Of a DNA stretch of 64,000 bases, positions 17,927 to 26,973 are shown in pieces (positions within the stretch are counted from its first letter, which is position 1; each line of letters starts with the position of its first letter). Location: assembly GCF_963666145.1 (NCBI RefSeq), contig NZ_OY762614.1, positions 2,094,001-2,158,000 of the forward strand. Direction: 5' to 3'. A program made the position numbers and the translations under genes. Source of the DNA: an uncultured Desulfobacter sp. (GTDB lineage Bacteria; Desulfobacterota; Desulfobacteria; Desulfobacterales; Desulfobacteraceae). The notes below the pieces were generated by a model, which saw nothing but the letters and a program-made list of their open reading frames with translations, was not told where the DNA came from and searched no databases.

Positions 17927-18798
17927 ATAAACATACAAAGACGTTTCTTGAACTGATTCGACTGCCGGGTATATTCACCGCCCATGCAGACATTCTCGCA
18001 GGTTTCTTGCTTGCAGGAGCCGGGTTAACCGAGCTGAAAACCTTTTTTTTACTCATTGCAGCCACGTCTTGTTTTCTTGCGGCCGGCATGACCTTGAATG
18101 ACTATTTCGATTACAAAATTGATCAAGTTGAAAGCCCTGGACGGCCGATACCTTCAAATCGGATCAGCAGACAGACAGCCTTATTCATTGGAAGCGGACT
18201 TTTGGCTGCGGGAATTATCTTTGCATTTATGGCAGGGGCTACTTCATTTATCACGGGGTTATGTCTTGGGTCATGTATCCTGCTCTATGACGGATATCTA
18301 AAAAAACACGCGATTGCAGGGCCAATTGCCATGGCGGCCTGCAGATATTTTAACCTTCTGCTGGGGATGTCGGTTGCGCCGTTCAGGGGATGGGCCATTA
18401 TCCCCTTGATTACCGGGCTCTATATTTTTGGTGTTACGGTCCTAAGCCGCAAAGAAGCTGTCGGCGGAAAAGCGTTGTTCAATATAGTGCTATGCGCCCT
18501 GATGCCGATTCTTTCGGCTTTGCTGTACTACGTTCTTTATATTGCAAACATTTTGCCCAATTTTCCGGGTGTAATACTGATGTTGTGTTTTGCGGTTTTT
18601 CTGTCCGGGCATACGCTGAAACTGCTGAAAAAAAACACGCCGAAAGATTTTCAAAACACAATGAAAATTCTATTAATGGCCATTATCAGCCTTGATATGA
18701 TTCTTGCCGCAGGGGCGGTTCCCATTGCTTATGCGGCCATGATTCTGCTGTTGTACGTACCGGCGATCTATTCCGTACGTCTTTTTCGAGTGACTTAA
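17923..18798 (+). CDS. UbiA-superfamily membrane prenyltransferase, EboC-like
   Basis: A 291-aa protein with about eight membrane helices. The first Asp-rich motif of UbiA enzymes is intact as NDYFDYKIDQVESPGRPIPS (~58-77). The second, usually DxxxD, is replaced by a LLYDGYLKKHAIAGPIAMA and CRYFNLLLGMS block. This is the pattern I associate with EboC, the UbiA-like member of the ebo metabolite-traffic cluster described in cyanobacteria. The substrate would be an isoprenoid diphosphate and an acceptor; neither can be named. It overlaps the preceding barrel gene by 4 bp, and the phosphodiesterase gene follows 10 bp later behind an AAGGAGAG site. Confidence 0.85.
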   Translation: MNKHTKTFLELIRLPGIFTAHADILAGFLLAGAGLTELKTFFLLIAATSCFLAAGMTLNDYFDYKIDQVESPGRPIPSNRISRQTALFIGSGLLAAGIIFAFMAGATSFITGLCLGSCILLYDGYLKKHAIAGPIAMAACRYFNLLLGMSVAPFRGWAIIPLITGLYIFGVTVLSRKEAVGGKALFNIVLCALMPILSALLYYVLYIANILPNFPGVILMLCFAVFLSGHTLKLLKKNTPKDFQNTMKILLMAIISLDMILAAGAVPIAYAAMILLLYVPAIYSVRLFRVT

Positions 18799-18808
18799 AG
18801 GAGAGATT

Positions 18809-20161
18809 ATGAAAAATTATATGTTCTGTTTTAACATTGTGGGGTTGTCACCCCAGCTTTTGAATAAGCTGATTGAAATGCCTCACTTTTCAAAACTGAT
18901 GAAAAAGGGTCAAAAAACCGATTTAAATCCGGTTTTTCCCGGCCTTACCCTCCCCGGCCAAGCCTCTTTTTCAACCGGAACCCTTCCTGCGGAACACGGT
19001 ATCGTTGCAAACGGCTTCTTCTACAGGGACAAATTTGAAGTCAGTTTCTGGGATCAATATCGCTCACTTGTTCAGGCCGATCCAATCTGGGAAACGCTGA
19101 AACATGAAAATCCCGATTTAAAAACCGCCGTTCTCTTTTTTCAAAACACCCTCTACTGCGATGCCGATTTCATCATAACGCCAAAACCCATGCACACAGA
19201 CGCAGGACTTGTCCAGTGGTGCTACTCCAAGCCGGCTGGCTTATATGAAGCTGTCTGTGACAACATCGGCAGGCCGTTTAATCTGATGGATTACTGGGGT
19301 CCGTTTGCCTCCCCCAAGGCCTCGGAATGGATCATGGAGGCCACAATCGATCTTGTCACCCATCATGCGCCGAACTTTATGAGTGTTTATCTGCCGCACC
19401 TGGACTATTCCTGCCAGAAATTTGGCCCGGATGATCCCAGGATTGATGATGATCTAAAGGTTCTCGACAATCTCATGGGTAAATTTTTAGATACCCTTGC
19501 AAGTATGGGGATCATGGAGGCTTCAACCCTATGTATTTTCAGCGAATATTCTTTGACCCAGGTTACAGGTGCCGTATTTTTAAACAGGGAACTTAGAAAG
19601 GCGGGCTTTCTAAAGGTCAGAGAAATTGAAGGGCGGGAGTACCTTGATTTTGAACTGAGTCGGGCATTTGCAATGGTGGATCACCAGATTGCCCATATTT
19701 ACATAAGGGAAGACAATGACATCAATCCCGTTAAGGAATTGATACAAAACCTTGTCGGCGTCGACAAGGTCCTTGCAGAAGATGAGAAACAAGAGTTTGG
19801 CATCAATCATGAGAGAGCCGGGGAGTTAATTGCCGTGTCAGATCCTGACCAATGGTTTGCCTATTACTGGTGGGAAAACGATGAAAAAGCGCCGGATTTT
19901 GCCGACCACATTGATATTCACAGAAAACCGGGATATGACCCTCTTGAATTATTCATGGACATGAAAACCATGAAGATTCCCCAAACAACAGAACTGCTGA
20001 AAGGTTCCCATGGCGCTCCGCCCAAAAACGGACAGGGTATGGCGGCCCTGATGTTAAGTGGTGCCCCGGCCGGCCGGATCAGCCTGCCGAATTGCATGGA
20101 AACCATTGAAATTGCGCCCATCTTAAAACAACTCATGGGCAATAACGATACCGCCGAATGA
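18809..20161 (+). CDS. Alkaline-phosphatase-superfamily phosphodiesterase-like protein with altered metal site
   Basis: A 450-aa protein related to type I phosphodiesterases/nucleotide pyrophosphatases. The nucleophile region is recognisable (NPVFPGLTLPGQASFSTGTL, then PAEHGIVANGFF), and the C-terminal metal His is present in GSHGAP. Other ligands differ from the family: the N-terminal strand reads FNIVGLSP without the usual Asp, the Asp-x3-His motif is LDYSCQKFG, and the Asp-His pair (SDHG) is SEYS. It may be an inactive or differently metallated subfamily. A phosphodiesterase of this superfamily (EboF) occurs in some ebo clusters. It lies 10 bp after the UbiA gene. Confidence 0.8.
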   Translation: MKNYMFCFNIVGLSPQLLNKLIEMPHFSKLMKKGQKTDLNPVFPGLTLPGQASFSTGTLPAEHGIVANGFFYRDKFEVSFWDQYRSLVQADPIWETLKHENPDLKTAVLFFQNTLYCDADFIITPKPMHTDAGLVQWCYSKPAGLYEAVCDNIGRPFNLMDYWGPFASPKASEWIMEATIDLVTHHAPNFMSVYLPHLDYSCQKFGPDDPRIDDDLKVLDNLMGKFLDTLASMGIMEASTLCIFSEYSLTQVTGAVFLNRELRKAGFLKVREIEGREYLDFELSRAFAMVDHQIAHIYIREDNDINPVKELIQNLVGVDKVLAEDEKQEFGINHERAGELIAVSDPDQWFAYYWWENDEKAPDFADHIDIHRKPGYDPLELFMDMKTMKIPQTTELLKGSHGAPPKNGQGMAALMLSGAPAGRISLPNCMETIEIAPILKQLMGNNDTAE

Positions 20162-20183
20162 ATACACAACTCAAAAAATTGAA

Positions 20184-21032
20184 ATGAGCCTAAAACACAT
20201 GTTTAAGCTGGGTTACAATACCAACGGATTTGCCAATCATTCCCTCTTGTCTGCCATCGATATCATTGGTCGACTGGGCTATCAAAGCATCGCGATTACC
20301 ATCGACCACCACGCCTTAAATCCCTGGGAGCACAACTTCAAGACCCAGTTGGCACAGGTAAAAGAACGGCTTAAAAAATATGATCTCGCGTCCGTTGTGG
20401 AAACCGGCGCCAGGTTTCTTTTAAATCCTGAAATTAAACACGAGCCCACGCTTATTTCGCCAGAACAAAACGCAAGGGATATACGGATCAAATTCATTGA
20501 AAAATGTCTTGAAATCGCATCATTTTTAGGATCGGATGCGGTTTCCATCTGGTCCGGGCAGAAAAAAGGGAGGGTTAGCGACCAGAACGCCTGGGAATGG
20601 CTGATTTCAGGATGCAGAGAAGTATCTGAAAAAGCATGTGAACATGGCGTTTTCATTGCCTTTGAGCCGGAACCCGGCATGTTCGTGGAAAATCTTGATC
20701 AATACACCGGGCTCAAGGAAAAAATAGGCCATGATTTTTTTAAACTCACCCTTGATCTGGGTCATGCCCTGATCACGGAAAACAGCGTCTCAAAAGCGAT
20801 ATGCGACCATAAAAACGATATCGTTAATATCCATTTGGAAGATATGAAAAAAGACAAACATGACCACCTGTTCTTTGGCGAAGGAGAGATGGATTTTCAA
20901 AAAATTTTCAGGGGACTAAAAGAGATAAATTACAGCGGCCAAGTAAATATTGAACTGAGCCGCCACAGTCACAATGCCGTTGAAACGGCAAAAAGAGCAA
21001 AACAATTTCTGCGGGGTATTGTGCCGGATTAA
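20184..21032 (+). CDS. Sugar phosphate isomerase/epimerase-type TIM-barrel protein
   Basis: A 282-aa barrel protein, a distant paralogue of the product at 17087. Metal-site blocks are present: AFEPEPGMFVE (~160), TLDLGHALITE (~191), VNIHLEDMKKDKHDHLFFGE (~215) and VNIELSRHSHNAVE (~256). The last, with two extra histidines, differs from the first barrel and suggests a different substrate. It closes the plus-strand series 22 bp after the phosphodiesterase and is convergent with the second toroid gene. Confidence 0.83.
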   Translation: MSLKHMFKLGYNTNGFANHSLLSAIDIIGRLGYQSIAITIDHHALNPWEHNFKTQLAQVKERLKKYDLASVVETGARFLLNPEIKHEPTLISPEQNARDIRIKFIEKCLEIASFLGSDAVSIWSGQKKGRVSDQNAWEWLISGCREVSEKACEHGVFIAFEPEPGMFVENLDQYTGLKEKIGHDFFKLTLDLGHALITENSVSKAICDHKNDIVNIHLEDMKKDKHDHLFFGEGEMDFQKIFRGLKEINYSGQVNIELSRHSHNAVETAKRAKQFLRGIVPD

Positions 21033-21052
21033 ATGATCCTGCCATACCCCGC
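21011..21052. terminator. Hairpin between convergent operon end and toroid gene
   Basis: GCGGGGTAT (21011-21019) pairs with ATACCCCGC (21044-21052). It spans the stop codon of the last operon gene and the gap before the convergent toroid gene. It lacks a T tract on the plus strand, so terminator function is plausible but not certain. Confidence 0.45.
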
Positions 21053-21075
21053 ATAAAAAAGACAAACAGCGTTGG

Positions 21076-22263
21076 TTACAGCTTAGCGGTAACCAGGTTC
21101 AGGGATATCAATGAATATGCACTGACCAGAACCGGATCATTTTCCCACCACCGGGCTGTCGGGTTAATCCAGGAGCCGTCGTCCCGCTGGTTTGCAGCCA
21201 ATTTTGTCGCCAGATCATTTCGCCAGTTAATCCGCTTGCCGCTACTTGTGACCAAAACATCATCGCCATAAACGGTCAGGGCTTTTGCCATGGTGTGGTA
21301 ATAGTAGTACAGGCCCTGCTGTCCAACCCCCGGGTTTTCGTCCAGGGTATAATTGTCTTTCAGCCAGTTGTATGCCGCCTGAACCCTCTCATCATTTTTA
21401 TCCAGGTCCGCGAAAATAAAACTCAAAAGCCCCGCATAGGTCATGGAGCCATAAGATCTAAGTGCCTTTTTGCCGTTCTCAAGGGTTTCTTCACCGGCCT
21501 TGCTGTTGCCGGGATAATAGACAAACCCACCTTTATTTTTGGGATCGGCACTGGACCAGGCCTGATCATTGGACCCCGGAAGATTCTGGCAGCGCTGAAT
21601 GAATTTGAGTGCCGCTTCCCAGTCCAACTTGGTCTCCTGCAGGTTTTTCAAATCCTTATATGCAGCAAGCTGATCGTCGGATTCAAGAAATTCACTGGCT
21701 TTCAATGCCTCAAGGGCAATATAGGTATTGGACATATCCGAATGGTCCTTGGTGCCGTACCCGATCCCGCCGTCAAATTTTTCATCTACGTTCCCCTTCT
21801 CTCCCTGGTCAAGCTGGAGGGTGGCGATATAGCGTCTGGCTTTCAAAATGTAGGGGTGATACTTGGGATCATTTGCCGCCAGCAAGGCCATCACACACAA
21901 AGAGGTATTGTAGTTGGGAAGACCCTCCTTATATATAGCGCCGTTTTCATGGATATTGCTGATAATATAATCCAGTGCCTTTTGAATGAAGTCGGGCTTC
22001 TCCTTAACATCTGCATACATGGAAGATGTCAAAAAGGCATAGGTCACCAGACCGGTTACACCCGGAAATCCGGGGTTTGACCAGGAGCCGTCAGGGTTCT
22101 GAGACTTCCTAAGATACTCAAATCCTTTCTTGAAGGTATTGTCCAAATCCGGTGGTGTTAATTTCTTTTCCGAGGCAACGGCCGGTAAACTGAGCATCAA
22201 CGCCATAAAAATCAACGGTAAAAATTTCAGGATACGTAGGCCCAACATCTTTGTCTGATTCAT
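21076..22263 (-). CDS. Exported squalene-cyclase-like toroid protein (paralogue of 15845-17050)
   Basis: A 395-aa protein with a good signal peptide (hydrophobic core LKFLPLIFMALMLSLP, probable cleavage after AVAS near residue 31) and a GGGGGGAG ribosome-binding site. The toroid repeats match the paralogue closely: KSQNPDGSWSNPGFPGVTGL, KFDGGIGYGTKDHSDMSNTY, NKGGFVYYPGNSKAGEETLE and QRDDGSWINPTARWWENDPV. The cyclase DxDD motif is not visible. It faces the ebo-like operon and is followed downstream by the group II intron/IS block on its 5' side. The two paralogues bracket the operon. Confidence 0.83.
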   Translation of the reverse strand: MNQTKMLGLRILKFLPLIFMALMLSLPAVASEKKLTPPDLDNTFKKGFEYLRKSQNPDGSWSNPGFPGVTGLVTYAFLTSSMYADVKEKPDFIQKALDYIISNIHENGAIYKEGLPNYNTSLCVMALLAANDPKYHPYILKARRYIATLQLDQGEKGNVDEKFDGGIGYGTKDHSDMSNTYIALEALKASEFLESDDQLAAYKDLKNLQETKLDWEAALKFIQRCQNLPGSNDQAWSSADPKNKGGFVYYPGNSKAGEETLENGKKALRSYGSMTYAGLLSFIFADLDKNDERVQAAYNWLKDNYTLDENPGVGQQGLYYYYHTMAKALTVYGDDVLVTSSGKRINWRNDLATKLAANQRDDGSWINPTARWWENDPVLVSAYSLISLNLVTAKL

Positions 22264-22542
22264 TTTCTCTCCCCCCTGATTTTAAATTCTTGGAATATAG
22301 ATCAGCCAAAGCGACAAGCTGTCGAATACATACCGTGCCTTGACCAAATAAGCTTTCTGTATTTTTAACCCCTTTTTTTCACAAAATCAACACCGCTTAC
22401 TTACCCAACAGCAATTCTCAATATGGATTTTAATCGACTCAAGGATACCGTAACCTGTTGAAATCACGTTAGCCGAAATCATGATTTTATGATATTTCAC
22501 TATCTGGTAGAGGAGCCGGTCACCCGACTCCCCCCCCATTTG

Positions 22543-22575
22543 GAACCCATCGTGCCCTATTTAGGCAATGGGCTC
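22543..22575 (-). ncRNA. Group II intron domain V
   Basis: Read on the minus strand, this 33-nt segment begins GAGCCCATTGC, has a short loop, and ends GGGCACGATGGGTTC. That is the paired arms and bulge of a group II catalytic domain V. It lies 30 bp after the reverse transcriptase stop, the usual place, and a domain VI hairpin follows. Confidence 0.78.
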
Positions 22576-22605
22576 GAGATATAATCATTCACCTGTCTGT
22601 ACGGT

Positions 22606-23922
22606 TTAGAAAAGGGTATGATAAATCCTAACTTTCGGCGGAGGAAACGCTTCAAGAAACAACTTGAATTTCTCCCAGTTAAAAGACTTACGCTGACTTC
22701 GCCTGTTTAACCACTTAAACATTATCAAAACAGCATAATTTCGAAATTGGCTCAACCATTTGCCATTGTTGGACACCCCATAGTATCGGATGTGCCCCAT
22801 CATTTTGCTGCAGAATCTTCGCCATATTTCCTTGAGATCAAAACGGTCTTTTACACTACGAGCCCATGCCCCGATTTGCTTGAGTTTACTTCTAAAGCGT
22901 TTTCCGCAAGTTTTTAGTTTCGGAACGATGAACCCCTTTCGAGCCTTACCAAGATAAACGGTAAAACCCAAAAAGTCGAAGGTATCCTGCTTTTCACCAC
23001 TTCTCATTTTCTGCTTTGAGAACGATACCGACTTAGTTTTGAGTTCGTTTAGCTTCAATCCAAATCTTTCGAGGCGTTTACCAAGAGCTTGTGTTATCCG
23101 CTTTGCATCATATTCAAGCTGGCAGCAGATCACCACGTCATCACAATAGCGGAACAGTTCCACACTTCCGTTACAATGCTGTTTTACGACGTTCATAAAC
23201 CACACGTCAATTACATAATGGGCAAAGATATTCGCCAAAACGGGACTACAGGGACTACCTTGTGGTACACCCTCGTCACTGACTGTCAATTCTCTTTGAG
23301 TTAAGACTCCAGCTTTGAACATTCGGATGAGATACCGAATAAAACGCTCATCTTTAATCTTCAGCCTCAGTATGATTTCCAACTCTTTGTGGTTAATCAA
23401 TCCAAAATAATTGGCGAGGTCAACGTCTATAACCGTCTGGATTTCGTTATGGTAGAGGTGCTGATTCAAGGCCTTGATTGCATCGTGACATCCCCTGCCT
23501 GGTCTGAATCCATAGGAGCATTCATAGAACAGGGGTTCATATATGCTTTCCAGAACCTTTTGGGTCATCATCTGTACCATTTTATCCTCGAGATTACCGA
23601 TGCCCAATGGCCGCGTAGCACCAGGTTTTCCCTCCTTGGGAATCAACACCTGACGCACGGGTCCGGGTCGATAAGCCATCTTTCTCATGCGCTCAAGTAG
23701 ATCTTCGAGATTGCTATCCAGTTCGGCTCCATATGCATCCTTATCTATGCCATCAATTCCAACGGCCTTCCTTCCATCAAGCTCGCTGAAACAACCCCTT
23801 AGAGATTCTTTGTTGAATAGGTGCATCAAATTATCAAACACCTTCTCGTCATCCCTTGAGGACAGCCAGGCTATTCTATTCAATTTTGTTTCCGTCAACA
23901 TCTGAAACTCTGTTGGTTTCAT
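22606..23922 (-). CDS. Group II intron reverse transcriptase/maturase
   Basis: A ~438-aa intron-encoded protein that copies the intron RNA and helps it splice. RT motifs run in order: ECSYGFRPGRGCHDAIKALN (RT2-3), TVIDVDLANYFGLI (RT3), GVPQGSPCSPVLANIF (RT4), FRYCDDVVICC (RT5, with YCDD instead of YADD), and FDFLGFTVYLGKA (RT7). A maturase-like C-terminus with KEIWRRFCSKMMGHIRYYGV follows; no HNH endonuclease domain is seen. The start at 23922 is preferred, with GAGG seven bases before it; an ATG five codons upstream is possible. Confidence 0.88.
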   Translation of the reverse strand: MKPTEFQMLTETKLNRIAWLSSRDDEKVFDNLMHLFNKESLRGCFSELDGRKAVGIDGIDKDAYGAELDSNLEDLLERMRKMAYRPGPVRQVLIPKEGKPGATRPLGIGNLEDKMVQMMTQKVLESIYEPLFYECSYGFRPGRGCHDAIKALNQHLYHNEIQTVIDVDLANYFGLINHKELEIILRLKIKDERFIRYLIRMFKAGVLTQRELTVSDEGVPQGSPCSPVLANIFAHYVIDVWFMNVVKQHCNGSVELFRYCDDVVICCQLEYDAKRITQALGKRLERFGLKLNELKTKSVSFSKQKMRSGEKQDTFDFLGFTVYLGKARKGFIVPKLKTCGKRFRSKLKQIGAWARSVKDRFDLKEIWRRFCSKMMGHIRYYGVSNNGKWLSQFRNYAVLIMFKWLNRRSQRKSFNWEKFKLFLEAFPPPKVRIYHTLF

Positions 23923-24392
23923 AACGTGTCCTCTCATAGATCAATTTTACCCAGAGTCCTTCCCTCCCCAGGCGTTACCCCGGTTCAACAGTACTATGAC
24001 TCATCTGACTTCCTGCCATCCATCTTGACCTCCTCGCCTTTACACTTGTCAGTCAATACTTTCCTCCTTGAAAGAGACGTCAGGATCTCCCACGTTCACC
24101 TATCTGCTTTGATTACATGCCATGCTCTCAGACCCCGGGAATGCTCCGAGTGCCTTCCCATAAACGACACATGGAATATTGCCTTCTGAATCATCGAAAT
24201 CATCGGCCATTCCAACATACTCTTTTCGGGGCTCAATCACTTCAGCAAATGCTTACGGCCTGCAATCTCTCTGTCTACGCTTAACCTGTGCCGTTACCGA
24301 CACAAGCCCAAGACTCGATACGGAATGCGCTGGGTCTACGCTTTTCCGGTGGAACTTTCATCCACGAGTAGTATAGGCGCCTCGTGGCGCAC

Positions 24393-25942
24393 CGATGTTC
24401 GAGTTTTTTGAATTTGACAGCCAAACAATCCTTGATTAGAATCAGGCCACTTTTTTTCGGAAGCGCTCCAAAGATGGGGATGGCTTCATTTGAGGAAAAG
24501 TACGACTACTCATATGTTTTGTAGAAGGATTGAAAGGAATTATATTATCAATGCGTTCTTTTAACTTATGAAGCTTCTGTTCATTGATTTCGTTTCCACA
24601 GAAATCCTGGACAAATTGAACTAAAGCTTCTGTATGAATCCGCTGGGATAGGCTTCCCACACTCCATGCAGGAAGTTTGTTTTCCAGGCGGGCTTTCTGG
24701 TGATGATGGAAGAACAATGCATGATCTAACAGCAGGCTCAGGATCAAGGAACTCCGAGATCCATCTTCGCCTGTATGCTTGGTCAGCTTGCCCCATCCTT
24801 CATGACCTTTCCAGTCCTCAAAGAAAACCTCTATCAACCAGCGGAAGAAGTATGCTTGAACAATATCCAATGTTCTCCAACTCAAGTCAGAGGCTAACAA
24901 ATAACGTGGTTTTTTCTCATCAGGATACTGAATGGCGATCACAAAACGCTTTGCATTGTGAGACGGCACATACAGGCGAGCCGATGAGATAAAAATTTCA
25001 ATATCTTCTTTCCCTCGAACCGATACTTTTTGAGGTATCAGAGGATAAGATTCAAAAAACTTTTGTACTGAAATTATGCGGTTTTTAAACCGTACATTTT
25101 GATTATACTTCATTTTGGTGATGGTTTGAGCACCACCAAAGATAAGGGAACTGCCATCAACAAATTCAGCGTGCCCATAAAGACCGTCTGCCAAAATTGC
25201 TTTGATTTCAATGTCCGGATGTTTTTTATGAAATATGTTCAAAAGCTCAAGAGCCAATTGAACCTTCGTTGGGTATTCAGGATTCCTCTGTGGCTCCTTG
25301 GGCCGATTTTTCTTCGGTATTTTCTTTTTTTTAAGACGGTCATCTTTCTTTTTCCAGGCTTTCCACAATGGGTCCGGGTGATAAAATTCAAAGCCCACGG
25401 GAAAAGAAGCCACTGGTGTTACCAAAAATAGAAATACAATGCATTGCCCGTCTAAAAAACCGCCGGTGAGTTTGTCTTTAAGCTTGTGAACTTTAAATAT
25501 TTTTTTTGTGGACTTTGATCGACCACGGTCTACATCGTCTATGCAAATAACCCCGTCCTTGATGCCATAATGCTTCAGAATATTACACGTACTCTGTTGC
25601 AGTAAGCGATCGAAGCTGATTTTTGAATTGCGGAACATCCAGGAAAGAGCTGAAAAACGGAATTTCCCCAAACTGATTCGTTCAAATCGTTTCCAGCAAA
25701 TACTGTTGGTTAACAGAACACCACTTAAACAAAAGCTTAGCCACAGTTTTTGCTTTTTGGATAGCACATAATTGGGGTTCTTTTTCATCAATTCTTGATT
25801 TATGCATTCAAGATAGTTTTCAATAAAAGGCAGCGGTCGTTCGAGGAGCATCTCTATCATGAATTTTGTTAAAAGTTCATACCAAAAATTCAACTTCTTT
25901 AGCACATTTTTATGTCAACCTCAAAAAACTCGAACATCGAGT
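24393..25942 (-). mobile_element. IS4-type insertion sequence, ~1.55 kb, with ~26-bp inverted ends
   Basis: The left end (24393-24418) and the reverse complement of the right end (25939-25914) share CGATGTTCGAGTTTTTTGA, then TTGACA after a two-base mismatch. At the right end the palindrome AAACTCGA-TGT-TCGAGTTT is complete. At the left it is cut by the group II intron, with its missing ACT found at 22499-22501. The single gene inside is a DDE transposase. A possible TTC duplication flanks the restored element, but it is too short to be decisive. Confidence 0.82.
24442..25905 (-). CDS. IS4-superfamily DDE transposase
   Basis: A 487-aa transposase starting at a GTG (25905). The catalytic Asp residues appear as GVICIDDVDRG (~135) and ILADGLYGHAEFVD (~240). 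The IS4 signature Y-x2-R-x3-E-x6-K is exact in YFFRWLIEVFFEDWK (~370). The gene is full length with no stop or frameshift, so the element may still be active, although its left end carries a group II intron. It fits the IS4/IS701 group; the exact family was not determined. Confidence 0.88.
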   Translation of the reverse strand: MLKKLNFWYELLTKFMIEMLLERPLPFIENYLECINQELMKKNPNYVLSKKQKLWLSFCLSGVLLTNSICWKRFERISLGKFRFSALSWMFRNSKISFDRLLQQSTCNILKHYGIKDGVICIDDVDRGRSKSTKKIFKVHKLKDKLTGGFLDGQCIVFLFLVTPVASFPVGFEFYHPDPLWKAWKKKDDRLKKKKIPKKNRPKEPQRNPEYPTKVQLALELLNIFHKKHPDIEIKAILADGLYGHAEFVDGSSLIFGGAQTITKMKYNQNVRFKNRIISVQKFFESYPLIPQKVSVRGKEDIEIFISSARLYVPSHNAKRFVIAIQYPDEKKPRYLLASDLSWRTLDIVQAYFFRWLIEVFFEDWKGHEGWGKLTKHTGEDGSRSSLILSLLLDHALFFHHHQKARLENKLPAWSVGSLSQRIHTEALVQFVQDFCGNEINEQKLHKLKERIDNIIPFNPSTKHMSSRTFPQMKPSPSLERFRKKVA

Positions 25943-26098
25943 TTCAGACTCATTTGGGCCAAATTTAGAATTGCTGCTTACCCAAAATAGGCGATTGGGT
26001 TTTCCTTTTTGATCGTTGATTTCGAAGAAGCTTTAAAAAAACCTGAATTTTAGAGAGAGGCTTCGTTCAAGATTAATGTAAATTGATGGATTGATAGT

Positions 26099-26863
26099 TC
26101 AATTGATCTGGACATATACCGGATCCAGTTGGCCATTTTCATCCAATCGTTCAATCTGAATGATGGTTGGATTCATCTCTGTGGAAATATGGACAAGGGC
26201 ATTTATCAACTCTTTACGGCTCGTGACGGGCGTCCCGTTAACCGCCGTAATCCGGTCCCCCGACGCTATACCGATCTGGCTGAATGCAGAATCTTCAGAT
26301 ACCCGGGTTACCTGAATACCCGCTCCAAATGGGGGGGCTGTTTCAGAAGTTATACGAACCTGTTGAACATCTATCTGTTTCGAAAGGGTGTCGGGATTTG
26401 AAAAATACTTTTCATACCATTTTTTGTCAGCCCGGTTCATGTGACTGTCCGCGTTGTTGGTGTCTTGGGGGCGGGCTTTGTATATGGTGGGGACTTTTGT
26501 ACCGATCAGCAGCAATTCTTTGGGCACCACACTACTATCGTCGAGTTTTCTAAAAGTCAGTACATAATTTCGACGGAGAAGAAGCTGTTTCAGGCAGGTC
26601 TCAAGATCTTTTGATTTCAGATCGAAGGTGACGACCTCGTCTACTGAATCTTTAATAATGAGATCAAATCCGATTTTATCCGCCAATTTTTTTAGCACAT
26701 CAATAAACGGCGCGTTATCGGCTGATACGTCAACGGTATTGTCATTGATTGTGATATGTATCCGGGATGCATGGTTTGCATCAACACCCGCGAAGGACAA
26801 TATAGCCGAAAACAGACAAACAAAAAGAATGGTTGAACTGGAGACCGTTCGTATCTTCACCAT
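26099..26863 (-). CDS. Exported protein with STN-like and PDZ domains
   Basis: A 254-aa protein with a signal peptide (hydrophobic ILFVCLFSAILSFAG, ~12-26) and an AGGTGA ribosome-binding site. Residues ~50-95 (APFIDVLKKLADKIGFDLII, LETCLKQLL) resemble the short secretin/TonB N-terminal (STN) domain. Residues ~175-254 form a PDZ domain (AGIQVTRVSEDSAFSQIGIA, GDRITAVNGTPVTSRKEL). STN plus PDZ recalls the periplasmic parts of type II secretion GspC/GspD, but no secretion genes are near. A periplasmic adaptor role is inferred only from domains. Confidence 0.75.
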   Translation of the reverse strand: MVKIRTVSSSTILFVCLFSAILSFAGVDANHASRIHITINDNTVDVSADNAPFIDVLKKLADKIGFDLIIKDSVDEVVTFDLKSKDLETCLKQLLLRRNYVLTFRKLDDSSVVPKELLLIGTKVPTIYKARPQDTNNADSHMNRADKKWYEKYFSNPDTLSKQIDVQQVRITSETAPPFGAGIQVTRVSEDSAFSQIGIASGDRITAVNGTPVTSRKELINALVHISTEMNPTIIQIERLDENGQLDPVYVQIN

Positions 26864-26898
26864 TTTTCACCTCATGCCTAAATGGACGACGTCCTTTG

Positions 26899-26933
26899 AA
26901 AAAAAATCCGGCAGCCCGTTCAAAGGCTGCCGG
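26899..26933 (-). terminator. Intrinsic terminator after the PKD-toroid gene
   Basis: A perfect 9-bp stem, CCGGCAGCC/GGCTGCCGG (26908-26916 with 26925-26933). On the minus strand it is followed by eight T residues. It lies about 40 bp past the stop of the PKD-toroid gene and so separates that gene from the STN/PDZ gene. Confidence 0.9.
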
Positions 26934-26973
26934 AGGGTTATGGTTTTATTTTATAATAACGCCCCTATGCACA

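Larger units (their letters stand above)
22502..24392 (-). mobile_element. Group II intron (1.9 kb) inserted in the end of an IS element
   Basis: On the minus strand the element opens with GTGCGCC at 24392 and carries an RNA-domain leader of about 470 nt, a reverse transcriptase gene (23922-22606), domain V (22575-22543) and a domain VI stem-loop (GGAG..CGG/CCG..CTCC, about 22511-22533). It ends ...CTACCAGAT at 22502. The bases just beyond each end fit the two halves of the IS terminal palindrome (CATCG | AGT), which fixes both boundaries. The exact ends are inferred from that fit and from the GUGYG...AY rule. Confidence 0.82.

Noticed and set aside
17087..21032. Naming the two TIM-barrel genes eboE and the phosphodiesterase eboF
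   Set aside because: EboE, as I recall it, is markedly longer than these ~280-aa barrels, and the phosphodiesterase lacks several metal ligands, so symbols were withheld.
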